Positions 34,707-44,400 of a DNA stretch of 64,000 bases are shown here, piece by piece (positions within the stretch are counted from its first letter, which is position 1; every line of letters begins with the position of its first letter). Made by a program: the position numbers and the translations under genes. The notes under the pieces are model-generated. The model did not search any database, was not told the origin of the DNA, and was given only the letters and a program-made list of their open reading frames with translations. Location: positions 3,410,001 to 3,474,000 of the forward strand of contig OZ244045.1 of NCBI GenBank assembly GCA_965215295.1, given 5' to 3'. This stretch comes from HK1 sp965215295. GTDB lineage: Bacteria > Pseudomonadota > Gammaproteobacteria > HK1.

Positions 34707-37571
34707 TCAACGGCTACCATTTCCAATGTTCATATTCAGTAGCTTCCCGATCGCGTCGTCGCTGGAGATGTCGGCGGGCCAGTCATAGGCGGCTGCCACC
34801 GTAGCGTCGAGGGCAGCGTGTGCGTCGGCGAGCCATTGCGGGCGGGCGTTGTAGAGATTGGTCAGGGTGCGGGCCTTCAGCGCCTTCGCCGTCGCTTCGT
34901 CGCGGGGGACCGGGCGCTTCGGATAGCCGAGGGCGGGCTCGTCGAGCCACTCCACCCATTCGGGCGGATTGAGCCACCGGTCGCGTAATTCGACCAGCCG
35001 CCGGGCGGCTTCGGCGATGGCCGCAGCGCGCGGGTCGTCCGCATACTCATCGGCGGGAACAAGGGGCGAGAGCCCTTCCGGGAAGGGGAAGGTCTCGAAG
35101 GTGGTGGTCGGGGTGTAGCGCGGGTCGTTGCCCTTGCCGAGCCACGTGCCGAGCCGCAGCGACCACGCCTCGTGGAACCGGCTGTGCAGAATCCCGAAGG
35201 TCGTGTCGTCGTCGCGCGCGATGATGATGAGTTGATGGTCGGGGCAGATGCCGGCGTCGAGCCATACGAACAGCCGGTGCTTCGCCACCGTCGGCGTGGC
35301 GATATACCGCGACAGCCCGTCGAGCGCCCGCCACATCCCCTGCCGTGGCTCCACGTGGCGCCACCAGCGCTCGCGGTAGGACTCGCGGCGGTTCCGCTGC
35401 CGCATCGGGTACACCCGCTCCCGCGCGTGCCGGTACGGCGCCTCGTAGAGCGCCGCCTCCTCGCGCACCATGTCCCACCCGAAATCCACGATCCACTTGT
35501 CCGCCGGGCGTCGCGTCACGTCCATGCCGTTCCGCCACGGCCGCAGCACATCCGAGTTCGGCCGCCCGTTCGGGTTCGCCGGCTCGCGCAGCCATGCCCG
35601 CGCCTGCTCGCCCCGCACGTCGAACGGGCCGCCCTTGGTGTCACCCATGAACGCGACGCCCATGTTCGTGTAGAGACGTTGCGCTCCGGTCAGATCGACC
35701 CCGGTTCCGCCCCGCCTCGCGGTCAGGTCGGCGTGGACCGCGTCCACCGCCCGCCCGTCGAGCCGCCGCTCCGGCCCCGGGGCCTCCTCCCGCCGCGCGA
35801 AACACACCAGGGACACCCGCACCGCCGCCCCGTCGATCACCCACGGCTCGTCGCTCCATGCCTCGAAGATGGGACGGTCCTCGATTGCCGCGCGCAACGC
35901 CCGGCGGTTCGCCCCGCCCCGGATGGAATTGGTCGAGACGAGGCCCACTCGCTTCGCACGGCCCGCCCCCACCTGCTCGCCGGCCTTCACGAGCCAGTAG
36001 CACACGAGATCCGCCTCCGCCGGCACCCGGCCTTCGTAGACCGCGAAGATACGCGAGACGTAGTCCTCCCCAAGATTGGCGTTGAGGAGCTTTCCTCCGA
36101 GGAACGGCGGGTTCCCGATCACGACGTCGGCCGCCGGCCACTCCGGCTCCCCGCCTTCCACCGTCAGGATCGCATCGCGGCATTCGATGGTCTCCAGGGG
36201 CTTCAGGATCGGGTCGCGCGACTCGTTGAAGCCGTTGCGCCGCATCCACTGGATCTCGCCGATCCACACCGACACGCGCGCGAGCTCGGCGGCGTAGGCG
36301 TTGAGCTCGATCCCCCGGACGTTGGCCGGGCCGACCGCCGGAAAGGCCCGTTGAAGACCCAGCGCCTCGGCCTCCAACTGCACCCGGTGCTCCAGGTCCT
36401 TGAGCGCGTGCAGGGCGAGGTAGAGGAAGTTGCCTGAGCCGCAGGCGGGGTCGAGCACCGTGAAGGTGCGCAGGCGTTCGAGGAATCCACGCAGCCGCCG
36501 TTCCGCCTCTCCGCGCCGTCGCGTTCCGGCCGCCCTCGATCCGGCCGCTTCCGCACGCTTCAGATCGGCGGCGATTCCGGCCTTCACTGTCTCCCATTCG
36601 GCAAGGCAGGGACGAACCACCACCGGCTCGATGATCCGCATGATCTTGTCGCGGTCGGTGTAATGGGCGCCAAGCTGCGAGCGCTTGTCCGGGTCCAGCC
36701 CACGCTCGAACAGTGTGCCCAGGATCGAGGGGTCGATCTCCGACCAGTCGAGGGCCGCCGCCTTGAGCGTGGTCTCGATCTCGGACCGTTCCAGCGGCAA
36801 GGCGGTGTCATCGTCGAACAGACCGCCGTTGAACCACGCCACCGGCTCGAATCCGATCCGGCCTCCAGTGGACATCGCCCCGAACAGGTCCCGGGCCAGG
36901 AGGGCGAACTCTTCGGGCCGTCCGCGGGCCTGCTCCAGCATCCGGGTGAACATTCGGTCCGGCAGCAGGCCCACATCCTCGGCGAACATGCAGAACACGA
37001 GCCGGTTGACGAAGTGTGCCACCGGCTGCGGCTCGTGGCCGCGTTCCCGCAACGACTGTGCCAGCAAGGCGAAGGTTGCCGCCGCGCGCTCGGTCAGCGC
37101 CTGCCGGCTCTCTCCGGGGCGCAGCCGCTCGGGGTCCGACATCGCCCACCTGAGCTTGTGGCGTACCGCCGCATCGGCCAGATCGTCCAGCGTGAACTCG
37201 TGCGTCTCGCTCACGCTGTTGGTCCAGTTGGTGCGGATGCGGAACCGCACCATGTCCGAGACGATGAGCAGCGGCGGGTTCTGCAATGCCAGTGCGTATT
37301 GGCGGAGCTGATTGAAGGCCGTGTCGAGGTTGGCGTGGCGGCCCTTGTACTCCCAGGCGAAGCAGTGGCGTTTCCACACGTCGGCCCAGCCGTCGCCGCC
37401 GGTGTCCTTGCGCGCGCCGCGCTCGAAGCAGTAGCGCTCGCCGGTCGGGTCGGCCTCGGCCGGGGTCGGCTCACCGAGCAGCCGGCACAGATCGATGAAG
37501 TGCTCCTGCGCCGCGGAGCGCTCCTTCAGCTCCGACGCCCGCCACTTGGCGATGAAGGTGCTCGGCGTCAT
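34707..37571 (-). CDS. MmeI-like type IIL restriction-modification protein
   Basis: A 954-residue fused endonuclease-methyltransferase. The N-terminal domain has an endonuclease core GWADVWKRHCFAWEYKG (D, then E-x-K), as in MmeI. A helical connector (residues ~150-300) contains NRLVFCMFAEDVGLLP and LGTLFERGLDPDKRSQLGAHYT. The adenine methyltransferase follows, with FTVLDPACGSGNFLYLAL (motif I) and VVIGNPPFLGGK (motif IV). The C-terminal ~300 residues, with TPTVAKHRLFVWLD and FGILHSRFHEAW, are the target-recognition region. Type IIL enzymes methylate one strand of their site and cut about 20 bases away. The length is close to MmeI (~920). No separate specificity or methylase gene is nearby, as expected for this type. 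Confidence 0.88.
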   Translation of the reverse strand: MTPSTFIAKWRASELKERSAAQEHFIDLCRLLGEPTPAEADPTGERYCFERGARKDTGGDGWADVWKRHCFAWEYKGRHANLDTAFNQLRQYALALQNPPLLIVSDMVRFRIRTNWTNSVSETHEFTLDDLADAAVRHKLRWAMSDPERLRPGESRQALTERAAATFALLAQSLRERGHEPQPVAHFVNRLVFCMFAEDVGLLPDRMFTRMLEQARGRPEEFALLARDLFGAMSTGGRIGFEPVAWFNGGLFDDDTALPLERSEIETTLKAAALDWSEIDPSILGTLFERGLDPDKRSQLGAHYTDRDKIMRIIEPVVVRPCLAEWETVKAGIAADLKRAEAAGSRAAGTRRRGEAERRLRGFLERLRTFTVLDPACGSGNFLYLALHALKDLEHRVQLEAEALGLQRAFPAVGPANVRGIELNAYAAELARVSVWIGEIQWMRRNGFNESRDPILKPLETIECRDAILTVEGGEPEWPAADVVIGNPPFLGGKLLNANLGEDYVSRIFAVYEGRVPAEADLVCYWLVKAGEQVGAGRAKRVGLVSTNSIRGGANRRALRAAIEDRPIFEAWSDEPWVIDGAAVRVSLVCFARREEAPGPERRLDGRAVDAVHADLTARRGGTGVDLTGAQRLYTNMGVAFMGDTKGGPFDVRGEQARAWLREPANPNGRPNSDVLRPWRNGMDVTRRPADKWIVDFGWDMVREEAALYEAPYRHARERVYPMRQRNRRESYRERWWRHVEPRQGMWRALDGLSRYIATPTVAKHRLFVWLDAGICPDHQLIIIARDDDTTFGILHSRFHEAWSLRLGTWLGKGNDPRYTPTTTFETFPFPEGLSPLVPADEYADDPRAAAIAEAARRLVELRDRWLNPPEWVEWLDEPALGYPKRPVPRDEATAKALKARTLTNLYNARPQWLADAHAALDATVAAAYDWPADISSDDAIGKLLNMNIGNGSR

Positions 37572-37810
37572 GCCATGCCCCGCGCCGTCAGGGTGGCGCT
37601 TCTCCGAGGTGAAGTCACGGTACTCCCATGCTCCCGCCGGCTCCTGGTCCGCATCGGGGAAACCCCGATGCTCGAATGCCTCGGCCCCTGGTTCGCATTG
37701 TGCCTGTACAAGATGCCGCGCTCCGGCGCGGGCGGCAAGCCGGCGACCCGCGGTGACGAGCGGTTTCCGGAGACAGGGGATCGCTGGTTTCGCATGATGA
37801 TTCAGATACG

Positions 37811-37886
37811 GATAAGAATCGTTTGCATTCGCATTTATGAGCGGCTATGCTCCGCCCCCGCTCAATCGCGAGTGATTCTCATTCCA
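37811..37886 (+). promoter_or_regulatory. Fur-box-like sequences upstream of the iron-binding protein gene
   Basis: GATAAGAATCGTTTGCATTC begins at 37811, and a second element GTGATTCTCATTCC lies at about 37872-37885. Both resemble halves of the Fur consensus (GATAATGATAATCATTATC) and lie 20-95 bases before the start of a ferric-iron-binding protein gene, in a locally AT-richer stretch typical of a promoter. Iron repression is the inferred effect. The rest of the 37572-37905 gap shows nothing else that I can support. Confidence 0.5.
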
Positions 37887-37905
37887 CAACCTGGAGGACC
37901 CGACG

Positions 37906-38940
37906 ATGCGCACGCTCTTCGCTTCACTTGCGTCCCTCGTGGCGCTGTCCATGACCTTCCCGGCCCATGCGGCGGGCGAGGTCAACCTGTACTCCTACCG
38001 CCAGCCGTTCCTCATCGAACCGATGCTCGAAGAGTTCACCCGGCAGACCGGCACCAAGGTGAACGTCGTGTTCGCGAAGAAGGGGATGGTCGAGAAGATC
38101 AAGGCGGCGGGCGACAACAATCCCGCCGACGCGGTGCTGACCGTCGATGTCGGCCGCCTGGACGCACTGCACAAGGCCGGGCTCCTGGAGCCCGTGGACT
38201 CCGCGGTCCTCGACGAGACGATTCCGGCGCATCTGCGCCATCCCGATGGCCTGTGGTTCGGCCTCACGACCCGGGCCCGCCTCGCGCTGGTGTCCAGGGA
38301 GCGCGTGAAGCCGGGTGAGCTCGAAACGCTCGCCGACCTCGCGGACCCGAAGTTCCGCGGCCGGATCTGCACCCGCTCCGGCAAGCACGTCTACAACGTC
38401 GCACTCATCGCCTCGGTGATCGCCCACGAGGGCGAGGCGGCGGCCGAGCAGTGGCTCGCGGGGGTACGCGACAACCTCGCCCGCAAGCCCCAGGGCAACG
38501 ACCGCGCCCAAGCGAAAGGAATCCACGAGGGGGTGTGCGACGTCGCGATCTCGAACCACTACTACATGGGCAAGATGGCGACGAACGAGAAGAAGCCCGA
38601 GCAGAAGGAGTGGGCGAAGGCGGTGAACGTGCGGTTCCTCGACCAGAACGGGCGCGGGAACCACGTGAACATCTCGGGTGCCGCGGTCATCAGGGGCGCG
38701 AAGAACCGCGACAACGCGGTGGCCCTCATCGAGTTCCTCGCCGGCGACAAGGCGCAGAACATGTACGCCACCGTCAACTTCGAGTACCCGGTCAAGGCGG
38801 GCGTCAAGACCCATCCACTCGTCGAGTCCTGGGGCTCGTTCAAGGCGGACGAGCTGTCCCTGGAGGACATCGCCCGCCATCGGGACGCCGCGACCAGGCT
38901 CGTGGACAAGACCGGGTTCAACGCGGGACCGGCGAGCTGA
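37906..38940 (+). CDS. Ferric iron ABC transporter substrate-binding protein (FbpA/FutA family)
   Basis: A 344-residue periplasmic protein. Residues 1-22 form a signal peptide (LFASLASLVALSMTFPAHA). The mature part begins GEVNLYSYRQPFLIEPMLEEF, followed by FAKKGMVEKIKA, ADAVLTVDVGRL, GLTTRARLALVS and a C-terminal YPVKAGVKTHPLVESWG, all typical of the FutA/FbpA family, in which tyrosines such as those in SYRQP and HYYMG coordinate Fe(III). A strong GGAGG site lies 9 bases before the ATG. The permease and ATPase genes that normally follow are absent, so the protein must use a transporter encoded elsewhere or has been separated from its operon. Confidence 0.92.
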   Translation: MRTLFASLASLVALSMTFPAHAAGEVNLYSYRQPFLIEPMLEEFTRQTGTKVNVVFAKKGMVEKIKAAGDNNPADAVLTVDVGRLDALHKAGLLEPVDSAVLDETIPAHLRHPDGLWFGLTTRARLALVSRERVKPGELETLADLADPKFRGRICTRSGKHVYNVALIASVIAHEGEAAAEQWLAGVRDNLARKPQGNDRAQAKGIHEGVCDVAISNHYYMGKMATNEKKPEQKEWAKAVNVRFLDQNGRGNHVNISGAAVIRGAKNRDNAVALIEFLAGDKAQNMYATVNFEYPVKAGVKTHPLVESWGSFKADELSLEDIARHRDAATRLVDKTGFNAGPAS

Positions 38941-38979
38941 ACGAAGCCGGGGCTTCGAAGCGGCCGCGGGAGAGACCAC

Positions 38980-39084
38980 ATGGACATGGGAGCCGTTGCT
39001 CCGACGACGACCCGGGACATCCTCGGTCTCGCGCTGCTCGTGGCGGAGCGAGACCTGCTCCTCGCGTTCCTGAACTCGCTCTGA
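38980..39084 (+). CDS. Possible 34-residue small protein
   Basis: A short frame MDMGAVAPTTTRDILGLALL, then VAERDLLLAFLNSL, lies between the iron-binding protein and DUF2325 genes. It has a hydrophobic segment but no recognisable motif and no convincing ribosome-binding site. It may be chance, or the stub of a lost transporter subunit. Low confidence. Confidence 0.2.
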   Translation: MDMGAVAPTTTRDILGLALLVAERDLLLAFLNSL

Positions 39085-39138
39085 TCGGGATCGTTCGCGA
39101 TCCCGGACTCAGTGTACTTCCCGACCGGAGATCGGCCC

Positions 39139-40611
39139 ATGGCTTTGCCGGATTCCCTGTATCCCCCGCAAGGAGAGTCGAGAGGACATCACGACGAGCG
39201 GCCATCTCGTCGCGCGGCCCCGTTCCTCCCGTTCGCCCGCGACCGTTCCGAACAGGGGCGGCGGGACCCGGGACTCGATTCCGCGGGCGGGCTTGCGCTC
39301 GACCTGGACTGGCGTTCGGCGATGGAGTGCTCCGGACTCCACGGACCCGAGCGCGCCGGCGCGCCGGAACCGGCGCCGACATCCCGCCGGCGTCTGCTCT
39401 GGGAGATCCGGGACGGGTACCACTGCTCGATCTGCGGCACGTGCCTCAGCTTTGCCGAGCTCGGCAAAATTGCCGGCAAGGCGGGGCTCCGATTCGAGCC
39501 GGGCGAAAGCGAGCACGGGATCCACGGCCATTTCGTGCAGCTTGCGGCGCAACCGGGACACGTGGCGAAGCTGATCCAGAAGGTCCTGGATCGGAAGTAC
39601 CGGAATGCGGTCGAACGTTTCCGCCGGGCGAAATCCGAGGCGCAGGTCGGCGAGCTCTGGAGTCGCGCCTTGGCGGAAGGAGACGTGCCCGGCCCGTACT
39701 GGGCGCTCATGACGCATCCGCGTACCTCCACCGCCCTGATGGTGCGGGCGTTCGGGGAGGTGCACATGCTCTCGCACTTGGCCGGCGCGACGAACCGGGC
39801 GGACATACGGCGGTTGCGGGCGCTGGAAGGCGAGCGGCGGGAGCTGTCCGGGCAGCTCGCCGCCGCGAGGCGCCGGCTGTCGGAACGCGAGACGGAGCAA
39901 CGGCGCCTCGCCGAAGACCACCGGACCGAGATACGGGAATTGACGAACCGGCTGCGGGCGGCGCAGGCGGCCGAGACGCGCCTGGAGCAGATCGAGGGGG
40001 ACCTGCGCGAATTCGAGGAGGGCGAGGCGCTTCGCCGGCTGAACACCCACAACACGGTGCTGGAGTCGGAGCTGAATGAAGCGAGGCGCGCGCTTCGGAG
40101 CGAGTCGAAACGGCGAGCGACGATCGAGCGCGAGCTGTCGGCCCTGCACGCCGCGCACCGGGAGATGAGCGCCACGGTCCGGGCGTTGAGCACCGAGTGC
40201 GCCACGCTCGAATCCATGTTGCAGTCCGGCATCGACAATGCGAACGGCAACGCCATCGAGTCCGGCGCGGGGGTCGACCTCTGCGGGCGGCGGGTCGCCT
40301 ATGTCGGCGGGCGGGCCGGAATCGTCGGACATTTCCGCGCGCTCGTGGAGCGGCTGAACGGCCACTTCATCCACCACGACGGGGGGATCGAGGACCATGA
40401 AGGGCAGCTCGGCCGCATCCTCGGCCAGGCCGACGTCGTCCTCTGCCCGGTGGACTGCGTGAGCCACCGCGCCTGCCTTCGGGCCAAACGGTTCTGCAAG
40501 CGGACCGCCAAACCGTTCGTCCCGCTGCGCAGCGCCGGCCTCTCGTCATTCATGTTCGGGCTCCGCCGGGTGACCGAATGGGACCGCGCGGCCGAGGGGC
40601 GGAACGCTTGA
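39139..40611 (+). CDS. DUF2325 protein with N-terminal zinc-ribbon-like motif and coiled coil
   Basis: A 490-residue protein (a GTG at 39112 would add 9 residues). After a low-complexity N-terminus, residues ~90-115 read RDGYHCSICGTCLSFAELGKI, a C-x2-C-x2-C metal-type motif, followed by HGHFVQLAAQPGHVAKLIQ. Residues ~225-370 form a long coiled coil rich in Arg and Glu. The final ~110 residues are a DUF2325 domain: RVAYVGGRAGIVGHFRALVE, HHDGGIEDHEGQLGRILGQADVVLCPVDCVSH and RAKRFCKRTAKPFVPL. DUF2325 domains are often found beside metal or iron genes, and this one follows an iron-binding protein; the biochemical role is unknown. Confidence 0.75.
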   Translation: MALPDSLYPPQGESRGHHDERPSRRAAPFLPFARDRSEQGRRDPGLDSAGGLALDLDWRSAMECSGLHGPERAGAPEPAPTSRRRLLWEIRDGYHCSICGTCLSFAELGKIAGKAGLRFEPGESEHGIHGHFVQLAAQPGHVAKLIQKVLDRKYRNAVERFRRAKSEAQVGELWSRALAEGDVPGPYWALMTHPRTSTALMVRAFGEVHMLSHLAGATNRADIRRLRALEGERRELSGQLAAARRRLSERETEQRRLAEDHRTEIRELTNRLRAAQAAETRLEQIEGDLREFEEGEALRRLNTHNTVLESELNEARRALRSESKRRATIERELSALHAAHREMSATVRALSTECATLESMLQSGIDNANGNAIESGAGVDLCGRRVAYVGGRAGIVGHFRALVERLNGHFIHHDGGIEDHEGQLGRILGQADVVLCPVDCVSHRACLRAKRFCKRTAKPFVPLRSAGLSSFMFGLRRVTEWDRAAEGRNA

Positions 40612-40774
40612 CGGCCACAGTGAAGGACAGGCCGAGGTGCTGCCCGACGCGGAGTACGCGGCGCTCGCCCAAGCGGTCATCGACCGGGTGATCCTTGCGG
40701 CAGCTCATCACCGAGCGGCTCGCCACGACCCGGCCCTGCGCCGCCTGAGCCGGAGCGGAGCACCCGAAGGACCC

Positions 40775-41212
40775 TCATTCCTCCCCGCTCTCCCACGGGT
40801 CGTAGCTGCCGAAGTTCCACAGGTTCCCCTCGGGGTCGCGGCAGGAGTACAGGCGGCCGCCGTAGTCCTGGTCTTCGGGCTCCATCACCACGCGCGCGCC
40901 TGCGGCAACCGCTCCGGCGTAGTGCGCGTCCACATCCCGGACGATGATGTACGCGCTCTTCGGCGCCGGGGCGTCAGGCGCATCAGGTGGCCCCCGACGC
41001 CGCCCGAAGTCGTCGTCCCGGGCGGAGCCGAGCATGATCATCCCGTTGCCGAACACGAGCTGGGCGTGGACGATCGTTCCGTCCTCGCCCGGCACGACGA
41101 GATGCTTCTCGAAGCCGAACGCCCGGCACAGCCAGTCGATGGCGGCCGGGGCATCCCGATACCGCAGCGACGGAATGATCGTGGCCGTCGTGTCCTTCGC
41201 CGAACCGGTCAT
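40775..41212 (-). CDS. VOC/glyoxalase superfamily protein, PhnB-like
   Basis: A 145-residue protein of the vicinal-oxygen-chelate fold. Typical segments are IIPSLRYRDAPAAIDWLCRAFGFEKHLVV, HAQLVFGNGMIMLGSARDD, YIIVRDVDAHYAGAVAAGARVVMEPEDQDYGGRLYSCRDPEGNLWNFGSYDP. The first metal ligand position of true glyoxalases is not conserved and the protein resembles the PhnB/YycE group of unknown activity, often linked to resistance or detoxification. It ends in DPWESGEE. The gene stands alone, 130 bases from the end of the RND pump gene. Confidence 0.85.
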   Translation of the reverse strand: MTGSAKDTTATIIPSLRYRDAPAAIDWLCRAFGFEKHLVVPGEDGTIVHAQLVFGNGMIMLGSARDDDFGRRRGPPDAPDAPAPKSAYIIVRDVDAHYAGAVAAGARVVMEPEDQDYGGRLYSCRDPEGNLWNFGSYDPWESGEE

Positions 41213-41256
41213 GTGTGTCCCTCCCCGTCGCGGTTCACTCGAATGTGCAGCTCCTC

Positions 41257-41418
41257 ACCCGACCGCGGGCGACACCCGCGCCGCGGACTTCTCCCACCGA
41301 GTGGCCACCGTCTCGTGCAGGGTGAGCAGCGTCCGCGGCTTCTCACCCGACCGCGGGCGACACCTGCGCCGCGGACTTCTCCCACCGGGTGGCCACCGTC
41401 TCGTGCAGGGTGAGCAGT
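41257..41418. repeat. Tandem duplication of the 3' end of the RND pump gene
   Basis: A ~76-bp copy at 41257-41332 lies just downstream of the pump stop codon and repeats 41343-41418 (period 86 bases) with only two or three mismatches. The genic copy is 41343-41418, containing the stop and the last ~25 codons; the outer copy is non-coding. Confidence 0.9.
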
Positions 41419-44400
41419 GCGGGCACCAGCAGCAGCACCAGGAAGGTGGCGAACGCGAGGCCGAAGGCGATCGACACCGCCATCGGGATCAGGAACTGCG
41501 CCTGGACGGAGGTCTCGAACATCAACGGGGTGAGGCCGCCGATGGTGGTGAGGGAGGTGAGCAGCACCGCCCGCAGCCTGAAGCAGGCCGCGTCCACGAT
41601 CGAGTTGCGCCACGGCAACCCGCGCCGCTTCAGCTCCTTGTAGAAGCTGACGAGGATGATCGAGTCGTTCACCACGATCCCGGACAGCCCGAAGAAGCCG
41701 AACAGCGACAGGATGGTGAGGTCGATGCCCATCACCCAGTGCCCGAAGACGGCCCCGACCATGCCGAACGGGATCACCGCCATCACCACCAGCGGCCAGC
41801 CGTAGGAAGCGAAGACGAAGGCGAGGACCAGGTAGATCAGCACGAGCGCCAGTCCCGCCCCCCAGGCCATGTCGGCCAGCGTTTCTTCCTGATCTTCCTG
41901 GCGGCCCTTGAACGACCAGTCGATGCCGTAGCGCCCGGTCAGCGCGGGCAGGGGTCCCGCGATCAGGTCCGCGACCACGGCATTGGCGTGGGTGACGGCG
42001 GGGTCCACGTCCGCGGAGACCTTGACCGCGAGCCGCCCGTTCTCGTGGCGCAGGATGTCGAAGCCGCGTCTCGTGTCGATGTCGACGGCGGTGAGCAGCG
42101 GCATGACCCCCCCTCCGGGCAGCGCAACGGCGAGGTTGCCGAGGCTCGCGATGTCGTTTCGCTCCCGGTCGGGCAGCACCACCCGCACTTCGATCTCCTC
42201 GCCCTCGTGCTGGAATATCTGGGCGACGCGGCCGTCGTAAGCGGCTCGGAGCTGCTCGCCCACGTCGGCCACCGTCAGCCCCAGGGCGCTCGCCTGCGGG
42301 GTCAGGCGAACGATGAGCTGCTCCTGGCCGAACGGCGTGTCGTCCTCGATTCCGCTCACTCCCGGCGCCGACGCCAGCACCGACGCCAGCTCCAGGGCCG
42401 CCGCCTTCAGCGCGGCGGGGTCGTCGCCGGTGAGGCTGACTTCGACGTCCCGGCCGGGCGGCCCTCCGCGCACCTCGGTCAGGGACAGGGACTCCAGGCC
42501 GGGCGCGGGCTCGATGCGCTCGCGCCACGCGGCGATGAACTCGGTGTTGCGCGTCTCGCGGCCGTCGGACTCGACGAGCTGCACCCGAAGACTCGCGAAC
42601 TGGTCGCCCCGGGGCCCCGCCTCGATGGTCTCGCGCTCCTGCTGGCCGAGACGGGCGACCGCAAGGTCCACCAGCTCCTCGCCGAAGTACGCCTCGGTCT
42701 CGTTCAGGGTGTGCTCCAGATGGTCGATGAACCGCTCCACCCGCTCCGGCGGAGTGCCGGCCGCGAAGCTCACGCTGGCGAACAGGATCTGGCCCTCCGG
42801 GGTCGGGAAGAAGTTGAAGGCGAGCCGGTCTCCACGCAGCAGGCCGACGGTGAGCAGCATGGCGGCCAGCGCACAGCTCAGCGCGGTCCAGGGACGGCGG
42901 ACCGCCGCCGTCACCAGCCGCCGGAAGGCGTGGTCGCGGAACCGCTCGAACCCGCTGTCGAACCGGCGCCGGAACGCGCCGGGACCGGCGCCGTCGCTCC
43001 TGCAAAACGTGTGGTGGAGGTGCCCCGGCAGGATCAGGAAGCTCTCGATCACGGAAGCGAAGATCACGCAGACCACCACCAGGGGGATGTCGAACAGGAC
43101 CTTGCCGATGATGCCGCCGACCAGCATCAGCGGCATGAACGCGGCCACCGTGGTCAGCGACGAAGCGAGCACCGGGGCGAGCATCCGCCGCGCGCCGTCA
43201 CGCGCGGCGGCGAGCGGCGCGCCGCCTGCCTGGCGTTTGGTGAGTGCGTCCTCGCCGACCACGATCGCGTCGTCGACGATGATGCCGAACGCCATGATGA
43301 GGGCGAACAGGCTCACCATGTTGATGCTGCCGCCGAGCGCGAAGAGCACCCCGAGCGCGGCCATGAACGACACCGGAATCCCGACCGCGACCCAGAACGC
43401 GACCCGGGCGTTGAGGAACAAGTACAGCACCGCGACCACGAGGACCAAGCCGCCCGCACCGTTCTTGAGCAGCAGCATGATCCGCTCTCGAATCAGCTCC
43501 CAGGACTCGTCGTAGGCGGCGACCTCCACCCCGGGCGGCCACCCGTCGCGCCGTTCGTCGAGCCACTCGTGGAGGATGCGGGCCGATTCCAGGCTGTCCG
43601 ACGATTCCGCGCGACCGAGCAGCAGGCTCACCGACGGCCGGCCTTCGAAACGGCCTCGAACTTCGCCGGTCCGGGCGCGGCGTTCCACCGTGGCGACGTC
43701 GCCGAGGGCGAGGAAGCGGCCGTCGTCGTCCGAACGCAGCGCGAGGCGCTCGAAATCGGCCTCGTCCCGCGCCTGCTCGAGCGTGCGCAGTTGCTTCGAG
43801 GTCTCGTCGCGGCCGATGTTGCCGACCGGAAGGTCCACGCTGGAGTCCGCGATCCGGCGGGCGATGTCGGCGAGCGACATGTCGAGCTCGCGCAGCGCCG
43901 CCGTGGGCACCTGGATGGCGATCTCCTCCGCCGGCAGGCCGACGATGTCGACCTTGGCGATCCCGCGCTCGATCAGCTCACGCTCGATATCGCGCACGAG
44001 GGGGCGCAGGTTCTGTCCGGCCCGGCCGGTCACGAGCAGCCGGGCCACCGGCTCGTAGTTGATGATCCGCTTGATCACCGGAGCATCCGCCGCTCCGGGC
44101 AGGTTGCGGATGGACGCGACCCGCTCCTTGACCTCGTCGAGTGCGACGTCCATGTCGCTGCCCTCTTCGTACTCCAGGTTGACGAGCGCGAACCCCCGGT
44201 TCGAGCTCGACGTCATCACGCGGACCGTGTCGAGGCCGAGCAGCTCCCGCTCGATCGGCTCGGTGATCGCCGCCTCCACGTCTTCGGCCGAGGCGCCGGT
44301 CCACTTCACGTTGATGGTGATGAAGTCGATGTCGAAGGTCGGGAAGAACTGCGTGTTCAGCCTGGTGAGGGCCCACGCCCCGGCGAGGAGCATGATCGCC

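Noticed and set aside
37568..37795. 75-codon minus-strand frame whose stop overlaps the MmeI-like start
   Set aside because: Low-complexity Arg/Ser/Pro composition with no motif; considered as leader DNA.
40616..40774. Possible gene fragment between the DUF2325 and VOC genes
   Set aside because: The translation AEYAALAQAVIDRVILAAAHH looks helical but is too short and unmatched to call.
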